Below, one piece after another: positions 17,741 to 25,490 of a DNA stretch of 64,000 nt. The notes beneath the pieces are model-generated. The model saw only the letters and a program-made list of their open reading frames with translations, had not been told where the DNA came from and did not search any database. Every line of letters starts with the position of its first letter. Position 1 is the first letter of the stretch. A program made the position numbers and the translations under genes. Origin of the DNA: Anaerolineales bacterium UBA5797 (lineage in GTDB: Bacteria; Chloroflexota; Anaerolineae; Anaerolineales; Villigracilaceae); the NCBI GenBank assembly GCA_002418205.1, contig DIDP01000070.1, positions 5,191 to 69,190 of the forward strand, given 5' to 3'.

Positions 17741-18121
17741 TCAGGCTTCGCGGATTCTGCCGTTCAGGTTATATCCGCGCTCGCCAAAGGGCTGGAGTTT
17801 CTCGAGCCAGATCTGTTCCAGCAAAGTCAGTTCATCTTGCAGGTTAAAGTTCGGGTGGTCCTGCACCTTCACTTCCTCAAGGATTTCAAAGATAAAACTC
17901 TCAGGACCAAATTCATTCCAGTCCTGCTGTAATACCTTATTGGTATGGCTCCCAATCTTGAGCATGAACCGATGCCGGTTCAACGGTCCCTCGAGGTTCA
18001 GACTGCTTCCAAGCAAAACCCTGCCATTCACCATATTCTTGACCTGAAAGACGCCTGCCGGTTTGGTCCGCTCCTTGTACTCTCTGTGAATATCCTTTCG
18101 CGATTTCACTTTATTCTCCAT
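17741..18121 (-). CDS. GIY-YIG family protein
   Basis: A 126-residue protein resembling small GIY-YIG nuclease-fold proteins: GVFQVKNMVNGRVLLGSS stands for the GIY...YIG strands, followed by RHRFMLKIGSHTNKVLQQDW, NEFGPESFIFEILE and a Glu-containing tail LLEQIWLEKL. The canonical first tyrosines are replaced (GVF, VLLG), so nuclease activity is uncertain. Its ATG overlaps the end of the upstream regulator gene by 11 bases. Such proteins recur beside DUF2087 regulators; I infer a shared but unknown function. Confidence 0.8.
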   Translation of the reverse strand: MENKVKSRKDIHREYKERTKPAGVFQVKNMVNGRVLLGSSLNLEGPLNRHRFMLKIGSHTNKVLQQDWNEFGPESFIFEILEEVKVQDHPNFNLQDELTLLEQIWLEKLQPFGERGYNLNGRIREA

Positions 18122-18668
18122 TTTTTACTCTCCAATATTTTGTCCCATCACTCTCGCGCGCCATCAATTTTTGATCCACCAGATAACGGCGCAATGCAGC
18201 CGTATCCACATGGAAGCGGCGCAGGAGGGTGTTGACCTCCTTCTCGGTGTAATTCGTGTCGAAGGCAAAAGCGTCCACGATGAAGTTCAGGATGATGGAC
18301 AGTTTGTTGCCCTGCGGGGGGATCTGCTTGAGGGTGCCGTCCGCATTGAGGAAGTTCTTCAAGACCTTGCGGACATCCTCCTGCTTTGCACCGGTTGCCT
18401 CGTATACCGGGCGTTTGCCTTCGAACTGTCCGCGGGCGAGGGCTTCGATTGCCTTTTCGTTCAACTCGTACACGCCATCCGCTTCGGTGACAAGATCAGC
18501 CTGCACCAGAAATGACAGATGATTGAACACGTCCTTTACGGGGAGGTGTAACTGCGCGGCAATTTCAGATTGCGCCGCGCGCCCGCGCACGAGGGCGCCG
18601 ATCACGCGTAAGCGCTCGGCTGACGCCATGGCTTTGACAAAATTCAGGACTTCGGGTTGTGTTTCCAT
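18111..18668 (-). CDS. Winged-helix regulator with C-terminal DUF2087 (paralogue)
   Basis: A 185-residue protein, first gene of the three-gene operon. The N-terminal winged helix (about 5-75) contains AERLRVIGALVRGRAAQSEI and LHLPVKDVFNHLSFLVQADL. The DUF2087 half contains VLKNFLNADGTLKQIPPQGN and RRFHVDTAALRRYLVDQKLM, closely similar to the 17161-17715 protein, indicating duplication. ATG 18668 has only a weak AGAAGAG site. The promoter carries a dyad inside its spacer, so autoregulation is likely. Confidence 0.87.
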   Translation of the reverse strand: METQPEVLNFVKAMASAERLRVIGALVRGRAAQSEIAAQLHLPVKDVFNHLSFLVQADLVTEADGVYELNEKAIEALARGQFEGKRPVYEATGAKQEDVRKVLKNFLNADGTLKQIPPQGNKLSIILNFIVDAFAFDTNYTEKEVNTLLRRFHVDTAALRRYLVDQKLMARESDGTKYWRVKNGE

Positions 18669-18708
18669 TTCGATTCTCTTCTAATTAATTTGATAACTAT
18701 CTATTTAT

Positions 18709-18736
18709 ATTTTAAATCCAGAATTGGATTTGTCAA
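18709..18736 (-). promoter_or_regulatory. Promoter with operator dyad for the regulator operon
   Basis: On the minus strand TTGACA (18736-18731), a 16-base spacer and TAAAAT (18714-18709). The spacer region holds the perfect dyad AAATCCA-ATTC-TGGATTT (18731-18714), where a bound repressor would block polymerase. One of the two operon-encoded regulators is the natural candidate. Confidence 0.75.
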
Positions 18737-18741
18737 GAGAC

Positions 18742-18776
18742 AAAAAAACTCGGTGAAGCACGGGGACTTCACCGAG
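18742..18776 (-). terminator. Terminator of the 18803-20263 gene
   Basis: CTCGGTGAAG (18749-18758) pairs with CTTCACCGAG (18767-18776), loop of 8. On the minus strand it is followed by seven T (18748-18742). Confidence 0.9.
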
Positions 18777-18802
18777 CACGTATGGATTTAATGGTCTCGT
18801 TA

Positions 18803-20263
18803 TTAATTCACGCTCCTACATGCAAAAGTGCCATACACACGATCATAATAAAGCTCAACTTTGTAACCTTCATCTACGTCGCTACTAAAATCTATTGTTG
18901 CGCGATCCACTCTTTCCGAGGTAGATTTTACTGAATTACTCTGGGTGACTGTTGATTTAATTGTTTCCCTTTGTGTTACGCCAAGCCCAAACATGCTTAA
19001 CCAGCCAGGAATATAATCTTCAATATGAATTTTATATGATGTGGATTTTGTCTGATCCTCAGACTTGACCTGATGTTCCAGTATTATCGACAAGCCAGGG
19101 TTAGCGCCCATTCCAGATAAGTCCATTGGAGGTTCCACCTGTAAAAAACGATCTTTGGGAAGTTGAGCATTTGCTCCAGCATCAGAAAAGGGGTCTATTG
19201 ATAGAAGCGCCTGTGCTACTTCTATATCCTCATTTTTGCGAATCCAATTTAGCGAGTGCTGGGCAAATTTCCAACCAATTGGTGTCAAAAGCTTTAATTC
19301 GCCATCTTCAGCTACCCAAATCATTTTTATATCTTCCAAATATGCAATCTGGTCACCAACCCCAGGTCCACCATCATTCTGTCCTGTGTAGTATGTCTTA
19401 CCTTCTTTGATTGTCGTTGTTAAAATGGTCTCATGTGCTTCAATATTTCCCACAGTTTCAACAGCCTCAATTCTTCCAAGTCCATCTGCCAGACTTTTAA
19501 CAAATGGAGCAGCGTCTTTGAGGTATGGAAGTTTTTCCATGACGGAAGAGAGCGTGTTTAGTGTGGATTTGGCAGTTTGTGTGTTTTTATAACCGTTCGG
19601 TTTCACTGGTTTCGTCCTGCTCGATTCGGTAGAAAATTCGAGTCCCACCGCTGTACTGAATGCCATAGTTGTCGAAAAAGAAGCTCGACTTCCTCGCTGA
19701 CGGTCACATGGTGGTTCGTAAAGTAGTATGAGCGGAATAGCAGGGATGATAAATGCCCCCACCGCCACATATTTATGTTCATAACGAATATCCAAATCGT
19801 CTTCAACAACTGGGGTTGAGTTTGCACTCGTTAAATGGATAGACCAATGAATCCATTCAACATGGTTAAGGGGTATTATTAATTCACTTTTGCCTGTAGG
19901 CAACCAGAAACTACTATTATTCACTTTGACTAGAATCTTTTTCCCAACATGATTAACAAATTTATACTTTAGAGTTGGGGTAACAGCATCAATTATAGGC
20001 GATGGGATTCTCTCTGTAATCAAGGTATTTCCATCAGCATGCCACCTTACTAGCGTGTCTCCAACATATCTGACTCCGCCTTTCGCCCTAGGATCCCCAG
20101 GTTCAAGTCCTTCCCTCCTGACAGTTGTCGTTTTCCCCGAGAATGTTTTCTTCGTTGCATCAAAAGTCCCAACTGTTATTACTTGTGTGTTTGTTGGTAT
20201 TGTGAATTTGCTCTCAGCCGTTTTTGCAAGCTTATAAACCTGATCAGGTGTTAACGTAGCCAT
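18803..20263 (-). CDS. Unknown protein, AT-richer than its neighbours
   Basis: A 486-residue protein that I do not recognise. The start is ATG 20263, with GGAG six bases upstream. There is no clear signal peptide; the only hydrophobic stretch is AVGAFIIPAIPLILLYEP near residue 172. The rest is rich in beta-prone, Ser/Thr/Lys-rich sequence, with VELYYDRVYGTFAC at the C-terminus. Codon use is visibly AT-richer than in flanking genes, which suggests acquisition by transfer. It has its own promoter and terminator, so it is a single-gene unit. A beta-structured effector or surface-binding protein is possible, but this is conjecture. Confidence 0.8.
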   Translation of the reverse strand: MATLTPDQVYKLAKTAESKFTIPTNTQVITVGTFDATKKTFSGKTTTVRREGLEPGDPRAKGGVRYVGDTLVRWHADGNTLITERIPSPIIDAVTPTLKYKFVNHVGKKILVKVNNSSFWLPTGKSELIIPLNHVEWIHWSIHLTSANSTPVVEDDLDIRYEHKYVAVGAFIIPAIPLILLYEPPCDRQRGSRASFSTTMAFSTAVGLEFSTESSRTKPVKPNGYKNTQTAKSTLNTLSSVMEKLPYLKDAAPFVKSLADGLGRIEAVETVGNIEAHETILTTTIKEGKTYYTGQNDGGPGVGDQIAYLEDIKMIWVAEDGELKLLTPIGWKFAQHSLNWIRKNEDIEVAQALLSIDPFSDAGANAQLPKDRFLQVEPPMDLSGMGANPGLSIILEHQVKSEDQTKSTSYKIHIEDYIPGWLSMFGLGVTQRETIKSTVTQSNSVKSTSERVDRATIDFSSDVDEGYKVELYYDRVYGTFACRSVN

Positions 20264-20371
20264 GTTTGTCTCCTTTTTTCCCAAATACCGAAAACCTAAA
20301 TGCCAGATTCATGAACACATTGCATTTTTCGTTGAAATTCAACAAACACTGGCTTTATCCCTCCAAAAAAA

Positions 20372-20400
20372 ATTATAGCACCCTGGTATGTCGAACACAA
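20372..20400 (-). promoter_or_regulatory. Promoter of the unknown AT-rich gene
   Basis: On the minus strand TTGTGT (20400-20395), a 17-base spacer ending in TGC, and a perfect TATAAT (20377-20372): an extended -10 promoter about 105 bases upstream of ATG 20263. Confidence 0.6.
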
Positions 20401-20470
20401 CTATCAATCTTTGTTTTAAGATTAAATTCATCATATTGCTCCAGATCTATAAACAAGATGACGCATCAGG

Positions 20471-20476
20471 TATAAT
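20471..20476 (+). promoter_or_regulatory. -10 box of the aminotransferase gene
   Basis: A perfect TATAAT 45 bases upstream of the GTG start; transcription should begin near 20483, leaving room for the GGAGGTG ribosome binding site at 20510-20516. Confidence 0.55.
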
Positions 20477-20521
20477 TCCCGTGTAAGAGCTGGTCCAATT
20501 CCAAACTTTGGAGGTGTTCTT

Positions 20522-21439
20522 GTGGATCTCTCGAAGCACGCTTTCTTTGAGGGAAAAATTGTCCCGCTTGCGGACGCAAACATTAATATAGCCACACACG
20601 GTTTCTTATATGGCACAGCCGTATTCGGTGGCATGCGAGGTTACTGGAACGAAGAGAAGAAACATCTCTTCGTTTTTCGCCCCTATGACCATTTTCGTCG
20701 TCTGCTGCATTCCGCCCGGATGCTGGCAGTGCAAACGGACTATGATGAGGAGAGCCTGATCCAGTTGATGCTCGATCTGCTCCGCACCGATAACTGGCAG
20801 CAGGATATTTACATGCGCCCCACCTTTTACAAGGCAAACCTGGGCATCGGCGTGAAGCTGCACGATCTCAAGGATGAGTTCTGCATGTTCGTGATGGCAT
20901 ACGAGAAGTATGTCAAGAACGATACGAACGCGCACGTGACCGTTTCCTCGTGGCGGCGCATCGACGACAACGTGATCCCGGCACGCGGCAAGGTGGCGGG
21001 CGCATACGTCAACTCGGCGTTGATCAAGACCGATGCGAACCGCGCCGGTTTCGACGAGGCGCTCGTGCTGGATAACAACGGGCATCTCTCGGAGGGCTCG
21101 GCGATGAACATCTTCATGCTGCGCGACGGGATCCTGGTCACACCGCCGATCACGGATAACATCCTCGAAGGGATCACGCGCAGATCAGTGATCGAACTGG
21201 CGCGCAATGAACTGGGACTTGCCGTTGTAGAGCGTTCCATCGACCGCACGGAGGTGCTCATCTGCGAAGAGATGTTCATGACAGGCACCGCGGCGCAGAT
21301 CACCGCGGTTACGCGGGTGGACCACCGCCCCATCGGCGCGGGGGTGATGGGTCCCATCACAACCAGACTGCGCGACATGTATGAGGATGTCCTGCGCGGC
21401 AGGAACAGGAAGTACGAACACTGGAATCTGGCAGTTTAG
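20522..21439 (+). CDS. ilvE: Branched-chain amino acid aminotransferase
   Basis: A 305-residue fold-type IV PLP enzyme that transfers amino groups between glutamate and the 2-keto acids of Leu, Ile and Val. Typical features are the N-terminal FFEGKIVPLADANINIATHG and GTAVFGGMRGYW, the region GKVAGAYVNSALIKTDANRA holding the PLP-binding Lys, DEALVLDNNGHLSEGSAMNI, and the C-terminal EEMFMTGTAAQITAVTRVD. Translation should start at GTG 20522, with GGAGGTG five bases upstream. It is a single-gene unit between its -10 box and the hairpin at 21606. A D-amino-acid transaminase role is less likely given these motifs. Confidence 0.93.
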   Translation: MDLSKHAFFEGKIVPLADANINIATHGFLYGTAVFGGMRGYWNEEKKHLFVFRPYDHFRRLLHSARMLAVQTDYDEESLIQLMLDLLRTDNWQQDIYMRPTFYKANLGIGVKLHDLKDEFCMFVMAYEKYVKNDTNAHVTVSSWRRIDDNVIPARGKVAGAYVNSALIKTDANRAGFDEALVLDNNGHLSEGSAMNIFMLRDGILVTPPITDNILEGITRRSVIELARNELGLAVVERSIDRTEVLICEEMFMTGTAAQITAVTRVDHRPIGAGVMGPITTRLRDMYEDVLRGRNRKYEHWNLAV

Positions 21440-21482
21440 TGGAATCAGGCTCTACAGTTTTTAACGGGAAAGCCTGAAACCT

Positions 21483-21545
21483 CAGCCACAGATTTCACTG
21501 ATTCGCACGGATTTTTCCAAAGGATCAGTGAAAATCCGTGAAATT
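21483..21545. repeat. Dispersed CAGCCACAGATTTCAC palindrome
   Basis: It begins CAGCCACAGATTTCACTGAT and contains CACGGATTTTT and later AAAATCCGTGAAATTC, which fold back on each other. A more symmetrical copy is at 60196-60262. This fits a common intergenic repeat type with no coding content. Confidence 0.65.
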
Positions 21546-21605
21546 CTTGACTAAAAATCATTGACCCGCTAATCTTCCCGCCAGAAACGAGACAACCAGG
21601 AATCA

Positions 21606-21646
21606 AAAAGTGACCGGCGAAAACGGCGGTCACTTTTGTTTTTTGG
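21606..21646 (+). terminator. Terminator of the aminotransferase gene
   Basis: AAAAGTGACCG (21606-21616) pairs with CGGTCACTTTT (21627-21637), then GTTTTTT. A-rich flanks on the left may also let it stop the minus-strand gene that ends at 21653. Confidence 0.85.
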
Positions 21647-21652
21647 TCCTGT

Positions 21653-22381
21653 TTATCGGTTCTTCTTGAAGCGGACGATCACCAGGTTCTTCGCGCAATC
21701 AGCCGAGGTCGTGACCTCCACCTTGTCTGAAAGCGGAATGTTATTCAAGTCCAGCAATTGAACATATAACGTTTTGTTCGAGGCAACCGGGGAACTGCCC
21801 AGCACGAACTCGAAACCCGACGGACCGTATTCCTTGTTGATGCCGCTAACCGTGGTGAGGTCAACGGAGTTCCCATCCAAAAAGCCGCGCAGGACGACCA
21901 CCGTTCCGATCACCGGGCTGTTGTTGTTATCCACAACCGTCCCACCGATGCCCGCCCAGTTGCAAGCCAGCTCGGGGTGGATCAACGTGCTTTCCACTTG
22001 CGTTACCGAGATCGAGGTGAACGGGGCGCGAGGCGTGTTACTCGGCTTCGGTGTCCGGGTGGGCGGCACGAGCGAGAACGGCGTATCGGTAAAGATCGGG
22101 GTAAAGGTAGGGCGCGGGGTGTTGGTTGCGGTCAACTCAAGGGTGGGGCTGGCGGTCCAGGTTGGCACCAGGGTAAAAGGCGCAGCGGTGGCAGTGGGCG
22201 CATTCGGTCCAAAGAGACTGCTCCCCGGCGGCAACGGGTTCAGGGATGAATTGGGATTGATGAGGATCACCAGAAAGAATCCGGCAATACAAACTGTAAC
22301 GACCAGCACAAGGATCGAAAGGATGTCCCAGAGTTCCATGGATGGTCTGGACCGGTTTCCGCTGAAATCGAATTTACTCAT
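21653..22381 (-). CDS. Membrane-anchored Pro/Thr-linker protein
   Basis: A 242-residue protein with a short cytoplasmic N-terminus, one membrane helix (about 18-42), a Pro/Thr-rich linker (about 62-125) and an exported C-terminal domain (about 130-242). That domain includes GIGGTVVDNNNSPVIGTVVV and a Cys pair, resembling carboxypeptidase-regulatory-like or Ig-like beta sandwiches. GGAG precedes ATG 22381. It lies 21 bases after the parvulin lipoprotein gene in the same operon. Function unknown; the design matches other wall-spanning anchored proteins of this window. Confidence 0.78.
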   Translation of the reverse strand: MSKFDFSGNRSRPSMELWDILSILVLVVTVCIAGFFLVILINPNSSLNPLPPGSSLFGPNAPTATAAPFTLVPTWTASPTLELTATNTPRPTFTPIFTDTPFSLVPPTRTPKPSNTPRAPFTSISVTQVESTLIHPELACNWAGIGGTVVDNNNSPVIGTVVVLRGFLDGNSVDLTTVSGINKEYGPSGFEFVLGSSPVASNKTLYVQLLDLNNIPLSDKVEVTTSADCAKNLVIVRFKKNR

Positions 22382-22402
22382 TGAAGTTGCTCCATGATCG
22401 GG

Positions 22403-23302
22403 CTACTGCGGCGCAAGCACCACATCTGCCAGTTGTTTTTGTTCCTCGACCCAGTTCTTCAGCGCCAGTTCCTGTAAGGCCAGATATGCATCCGGTGAAA
22501 GCGGTCGGTTCGGGTCGCGGGCAAGGATCCTCACAATGTGATATCCGACGTCGGTTGTGATCACATCGCTGAACTGACCGACCTCCAGCCGGAACGCGGC
22601 TTCCTCGATCTGGGCATTGAGCAGGTAACCGCGCGGCACCCATCCAAGATCACCGCGGGTGAGCGGGTCAGCCCGCGAAGCCAGTTCATCGAAGTCAGCG
22701 CCGCCGTTCAACTGTGTGAGAAAGCTCTGAGCCGTCTCCAGATTATAGAGCAGAATTTGCTGGACGTGTACCTGTTCGGCAGTACTGGGGACATTTGAAA
22801 TAATCCTGTCACGCATCCAGGCCGCCTCAGCCGCACGCCTCAAAGCGGACCGAAAAGCCTGGTCGTTGTACCCATGCTCTGATTGCCACTTTGAGAGTCC
22901 CTCCGCCCCACCGACCTGGGAGGCCAGCGCGTCGATCCTTGCCTGCAACGCGGCATCGTCAAGGGTGTATCCATTTGCATGCGCAGCCTGTGCAAGCAGT
23001 AATTGTGCAACGAAATCCTGAATGACTGCATTCGCCGCGTCCGCCGGGGAAACCGTATTCCCCAGTGCAGCCTGCGCGGTGACATATCGGTTCACTTCCG
23101 CGTCGAACTCGACAACCGTAATGCCCTCGCCATTGACGGTCAACGCCATGGGCTCGGAGGTGGCGGTGGGCGGCACGGGGGTAAAGGTGGGCTGGGGTGT
23201 TGAAACAGGCTCAGGGGTGGAAAGAGAAGCGCACGCGGAAAGTCCGAGTGCGGTCAGAAGGGTCAGGGATATCCCAATGATTTTTTTGCCGTGTCGAAAC
23301 AT
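22403..23302 (-). CDS. Parvulin-type peptidyl-prolyl isomerase lipoprotein
   Basis: A 299-residue exported chaperone/isomerase of the PpiC/PrsA kind. Signal peptide with lipobox LSAC (Cys24), Pro/Thr spacer (30-50), a SurA/PrsA-like helical N-domain (55-165), and a parvulin domain (about 172-262) with VHVQQILLYN, ADPLTRGDLGWVPRGYL and VGYHIVRIL. The usual first His of the (R/K)HIL strand is Gln here (QQIL), so isomerase activity may be reduced. There is no ribosome binding site; the gene starts 7 bases after a perfect -10 box. It presumably helps fold exported proteins. Confidence 0.88.
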   Translation of the reverse strand: MFRHGKKIIGISLTLLTALGLSACASLSTPEPVSTPQPTFTPVPPTATSEPMALTVNGEGITVVEFDAEVNRYVTAQAALGNTVSPADAANAVIQDFVAQLLLAQAAHANGYTLDDAALQARIDALASQVGGAEGLSKWQSEHGYNDQAFRSALRRAAEAAWMRDRIISNVPSTAEQVHVQQILLYNLETAQSFLTQLNGGADFDELASRADPLTRGDLGWVPRGYLLNAQIEEAAFRLEVGQFSDVITTDVGYHIVRILARDPNRPLSPDAYLALQELALKNWVEEQKQLADVVLAPQ

Positions 23303-23309
23303 CGCACGA

Positions 23310-23315
23310 ATTATA
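23310..23315 (-). promoter_or_regulatory. -10 box TATAAT of the parvulin gene, leaderless geometry
   Basis: On the minus strand TATAAT (23315-23310), then TCGTGCG, then ATG 23302. It begins 4 bases after the T-run of the groEL terminator. Confidence 0.7.
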
Positions 23316-23319
23316 AATT

Positions 23320-23353
23320 AAAAAACAGGGGCAGGTCCTCAGACCTGCCCCTG
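23320..23353 (-). terminator. groEL terminator
   Basis: CAGGGGCAGGTC (23326-23337) pairs with GACCTGCCCCTG (23342-23353), loop of 4. On the minus strand it is followed by six T (23325-23320). Confidence 0.93.
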
Positions 23354-23362
23354 CGGGGAATT

Positions 23363-25012
23363 TTAGTAATCCATTCCACCAGGAGGCATTGGAGCGGGTT
23401 TTTCCTTTTCAGGGATGTCCGTGATGAGCACATCGGTGGTGAGGATCATCGCAGCGATGGAGGCGGCATTTTCGAGAGCGCCGCGCACCACCTTGACCGG
23501 GTCGATGACACCGGCGGAGATCATGTCGGTGTACTCAGCCGTCAGCACGTTGTAGCCGATGTTCTTGTTCTTCTTCTCGGCAGCTGTGCGGCGGACGGTA
23601 TCGATGATCACCGAACCATCCTGACCGGCGTTCGAAGCGAGCTTGCGGATCGGGGCTTCGAGCGCCTTCTTGACGATGCTGATGCCCATGCGGGTCTCTT
23701 CGTTCTCGTGGTCGTCGCTCTTCAGCAGTTTATCGAGCTTGACACCGGCGTTGATGAGGGAGATCTCACCGCCGGGGACGATGCCTTCCTCTACAGCCGC
23801 GCGGGCTGCGGAGAGGGCGTCCTCGACACGGTGCTTCTTTTCCTTCATCTCGGTCTCGGTCGCCGCGCCCACACGGATGATGGCAACGCCACCGCTGAGT
23901 TTGGCAAGGCGTTCCTGAAGTTTTTCCTTGTCGTAATCGCTGGTGCTCTTGTCGATCTCCGCGCGGATTTCCTTGATGCGACCTTCGATATCGCCCTTCT
24001 TGCCCTTGCCACCGACGATGGTGGTATTTTCCTTGTCGGAGACGACCTTCTCGGCTTTGCCGAGGTCCTGCAATGTGGCGGTCTCGAGTTTGCGGCCCGT
24101 TTCTTCAGCGATCACGGTTCCGCCGGTGAGGATGGCGATATCCTGCAGCATGGCTTTGCGGCGGTCACCGAAGCCCGGGGCTTTGACGGCGAGCACATTC
24201 AACATGCCGCGCAGTTTGTTGAGCACGAGCGTGGCGAGAGCTTCACCGTCGATATCTTCCGCAATGATGACAAGTTCGCGCTTGCCGATCTGAACGAGTT
24301 TCTCGAGAATGGGGACGATATCCTGAGCCGCGGAGATCTTCTTCTCGTTGATGAGGATATACGGCTCGCTGATCACCGATTCCATCTTATCGGTGCTGGT
24401 GATGAAATAGGGTGAAAGATAGCCGCGGTCGAACTGCATGCCTTCCACGTATTCGGTCTCGAACTGCAGGGATTTGGATTCTTCAACGGTGATGACGCCG
24501 TCCTTGCCGACCTTGTCCATGACATCGGCGATCAAACCGCCGATCTCTTCGTCAGCGGCGGAGTTGGTCGCGACCGAGGCGATCTCCTCCTTGGTATCGA
24601 TCTTGACGGACATCTTGCGGAGTTCTTCCACGACCGTTTCGGTTGCCTGCATGATGCCGTGCTTGAGGAGCATCGGGTTGTAACCGGCTTCGAGAGCCTT
24701 GAGACCTTCGTTCACGATGGCATGTGCCAGAACGGTGGATGTGGTGGTGCCGTCACCGGCAATGTCATTGGTCTTGGATGCGGCTTCCTTGAGCAACTGC
24801 GCACCCATGTTCTCAAACGGGTCTTCGAGTTCGATCTCCTTTGCGACCGAAACGCCGTCGTGCGTGATGGTGGGTGAACCGAACTTGCGGTCCACTGCCA
24901 CGTTGCGTCCCTTGGGACCAAGGGTTGCGCTCACCGCGTTTGCAACCATGTTCATGCCGTTCTTGAGTTTGCGGCGGGCGTCTTCAGAAAATACAAGTTG
25001 TTTAGCAGCCAT
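23363..25012 (-). CDS. groEL: Chaperonin GroEL
   Basis: A 549-residue 60-kDa chaperonin that forms the double-ring folding chamber with GroES. It shows ATLGPKGRNV near the N-terminus, the nucleotide site with AGDGTTTSTVLA (catalytic Asp included), the apical domain with GYLSPYFIT, and AGQDGSVI near the C-terminal equatorial part. The tail is APMPPGGMDY, a short version of the Gly/Met-rich tail. It follows groES by 18 bases and ends at a strong terminator. Expression should be controlled by HrcA through the CIRCE element. Confidence 0.98.
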   Translation of the reverse strand: MAAKQLVFSEDARRKLKNGMNMVANAVSATLGPKGRNVAVDRKFGSPTITHDGVSVAKEIELEDPFENMGAQLLKEAASKTNDIAGDGTTTSTVLAHAIVNEGLKALEAGYNPMLLKHGIMQATETVVEELRKMSVKIDTKEEIASVATNSAADEEIGGLIADVMDKVGKDGVITVEESKSLQFETEYVEGMQFDRGYLSPYFITSTDKMESVISEPYILINEKKISAAQDIVPILEKLVQIGKRELVIIAEDIDGEALATLVLNKLRGMLNVLAVKAPGFGDRRKAMLQDIAILTGGTVIAEETGRKLETATLQDLGKAEKVVSDKENTTIVGGKGKKGDIEGRIKEIRAEIDKSTSDYDKEKLQERLAKLSGGVAIIRVGAATETEMKEKKHRVEDALSAARAAVEEGIVPGGEISLINAGVKLDKLLKSDDHENEETRMGISIVKKALEAPIRKLASNAGQDGSVIIDTVRRTAAEKKNKNIGYNVLTAEYTDMISAGVIDPVKVVRGALENAASIAAMILTTDVLITDIPEKEKPAPMPPGGMDY

Positions 25013-25030
25013 TTTATAAATCCTCCAGAA

Positions 25031-25333
25031 TTAGCCTTCCAAGATGGCTAGAATATCGCTTTCACGCAGGATGAGCAGTTTCTTGCCATCCACTTTCACT
25101 TCGGTGCCGGAATACTTGGCATACAGCACGCGGTCGCCGACTTTCACATCCATGGGGACGCGCTTGCCTTCATCATCACGGTCACCGGGACCCGCCGCCA
25201 GGATCTTGCCTTCCTGCGGTTTCTCTTTGGCGGTTTCCGGAAGGATGATGCCACCGGCAGTCATTTCCTCCTGCTCGATCGGCTCCACGATCACGCGTCC
25301 GCCAAGGGGCTTAAGTTTCAACTTACTTGCCAT
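25031..25333 (-). CDS. groES: Co-chaperonin GroES
   Basis: A 100-residue lid protein of the GroEL chamber, with LKPLGGRVIVEP at the N-terminus, the mobile loop region EEMTAGGIILPETAKEKPQE, and VGDRVLYAKYSGTEVKVDGK. GGAGGT lies 6 bases before ATG 25333. First gene of the groESL operon. Confidence 0.98.
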   Translation of the reverse strand: MASKLKLKPLGGRVIVEPIEQEEMTAGGIILPETAKEKPQEGKILAAGPGDRDDEGKRVPMDVKVGDRVLYAKYSGTEVKVDGKKLLILRESDILAILEG

Positions 25334-25386
25334 TGCTAGACCTCCTGATTGGATTGTTTTTTTGCAGATTCTGCATATTCACGAAA

Positions 25387-25413
25387 TTAGCACTCGAGCT
25401 TCCAGAGTGCTAA
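25387..25413. promoter_or_regulatory. CIRCE operator (HrcA binding site)
   Basis: TTAGCACTC, a 9-base spacer, then GAGTGCTAA: an exact match to the CIRCE consensus. It overlaps the expected transcription start of groES, so HrcA would repress by blocking initiation. hrcA itself is not in the window. Confidence 0.98.
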
Positions 25414-25418
25414 ATCCA

Positions 25419-25447
25419 ATCTTACCTATTTCGAAAGGTCAAGTCAA
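25419..25447 (-). promoter_or_regulatory. groESL promoter
   Basis: On the minus strand TTGACT (25447-25442), a 17-base spacer, TAAGAT (25424-25419): a good housekeeping-sigma promoter whose start point falls on the CIRCE element. Confidence 0.85.
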
Positions 25448-25490
25448 GAGGGTTGTTAAAACTCTTATAAATCTCTGATACGGATTCGCC

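Noticed and set aside
23291..24415. A 374-codon plus-strand open frame opposite groEL
   Set aside because: It mirrors a perfectly conserved groEL; the asymmetric codon use of groEL explains the open frame.
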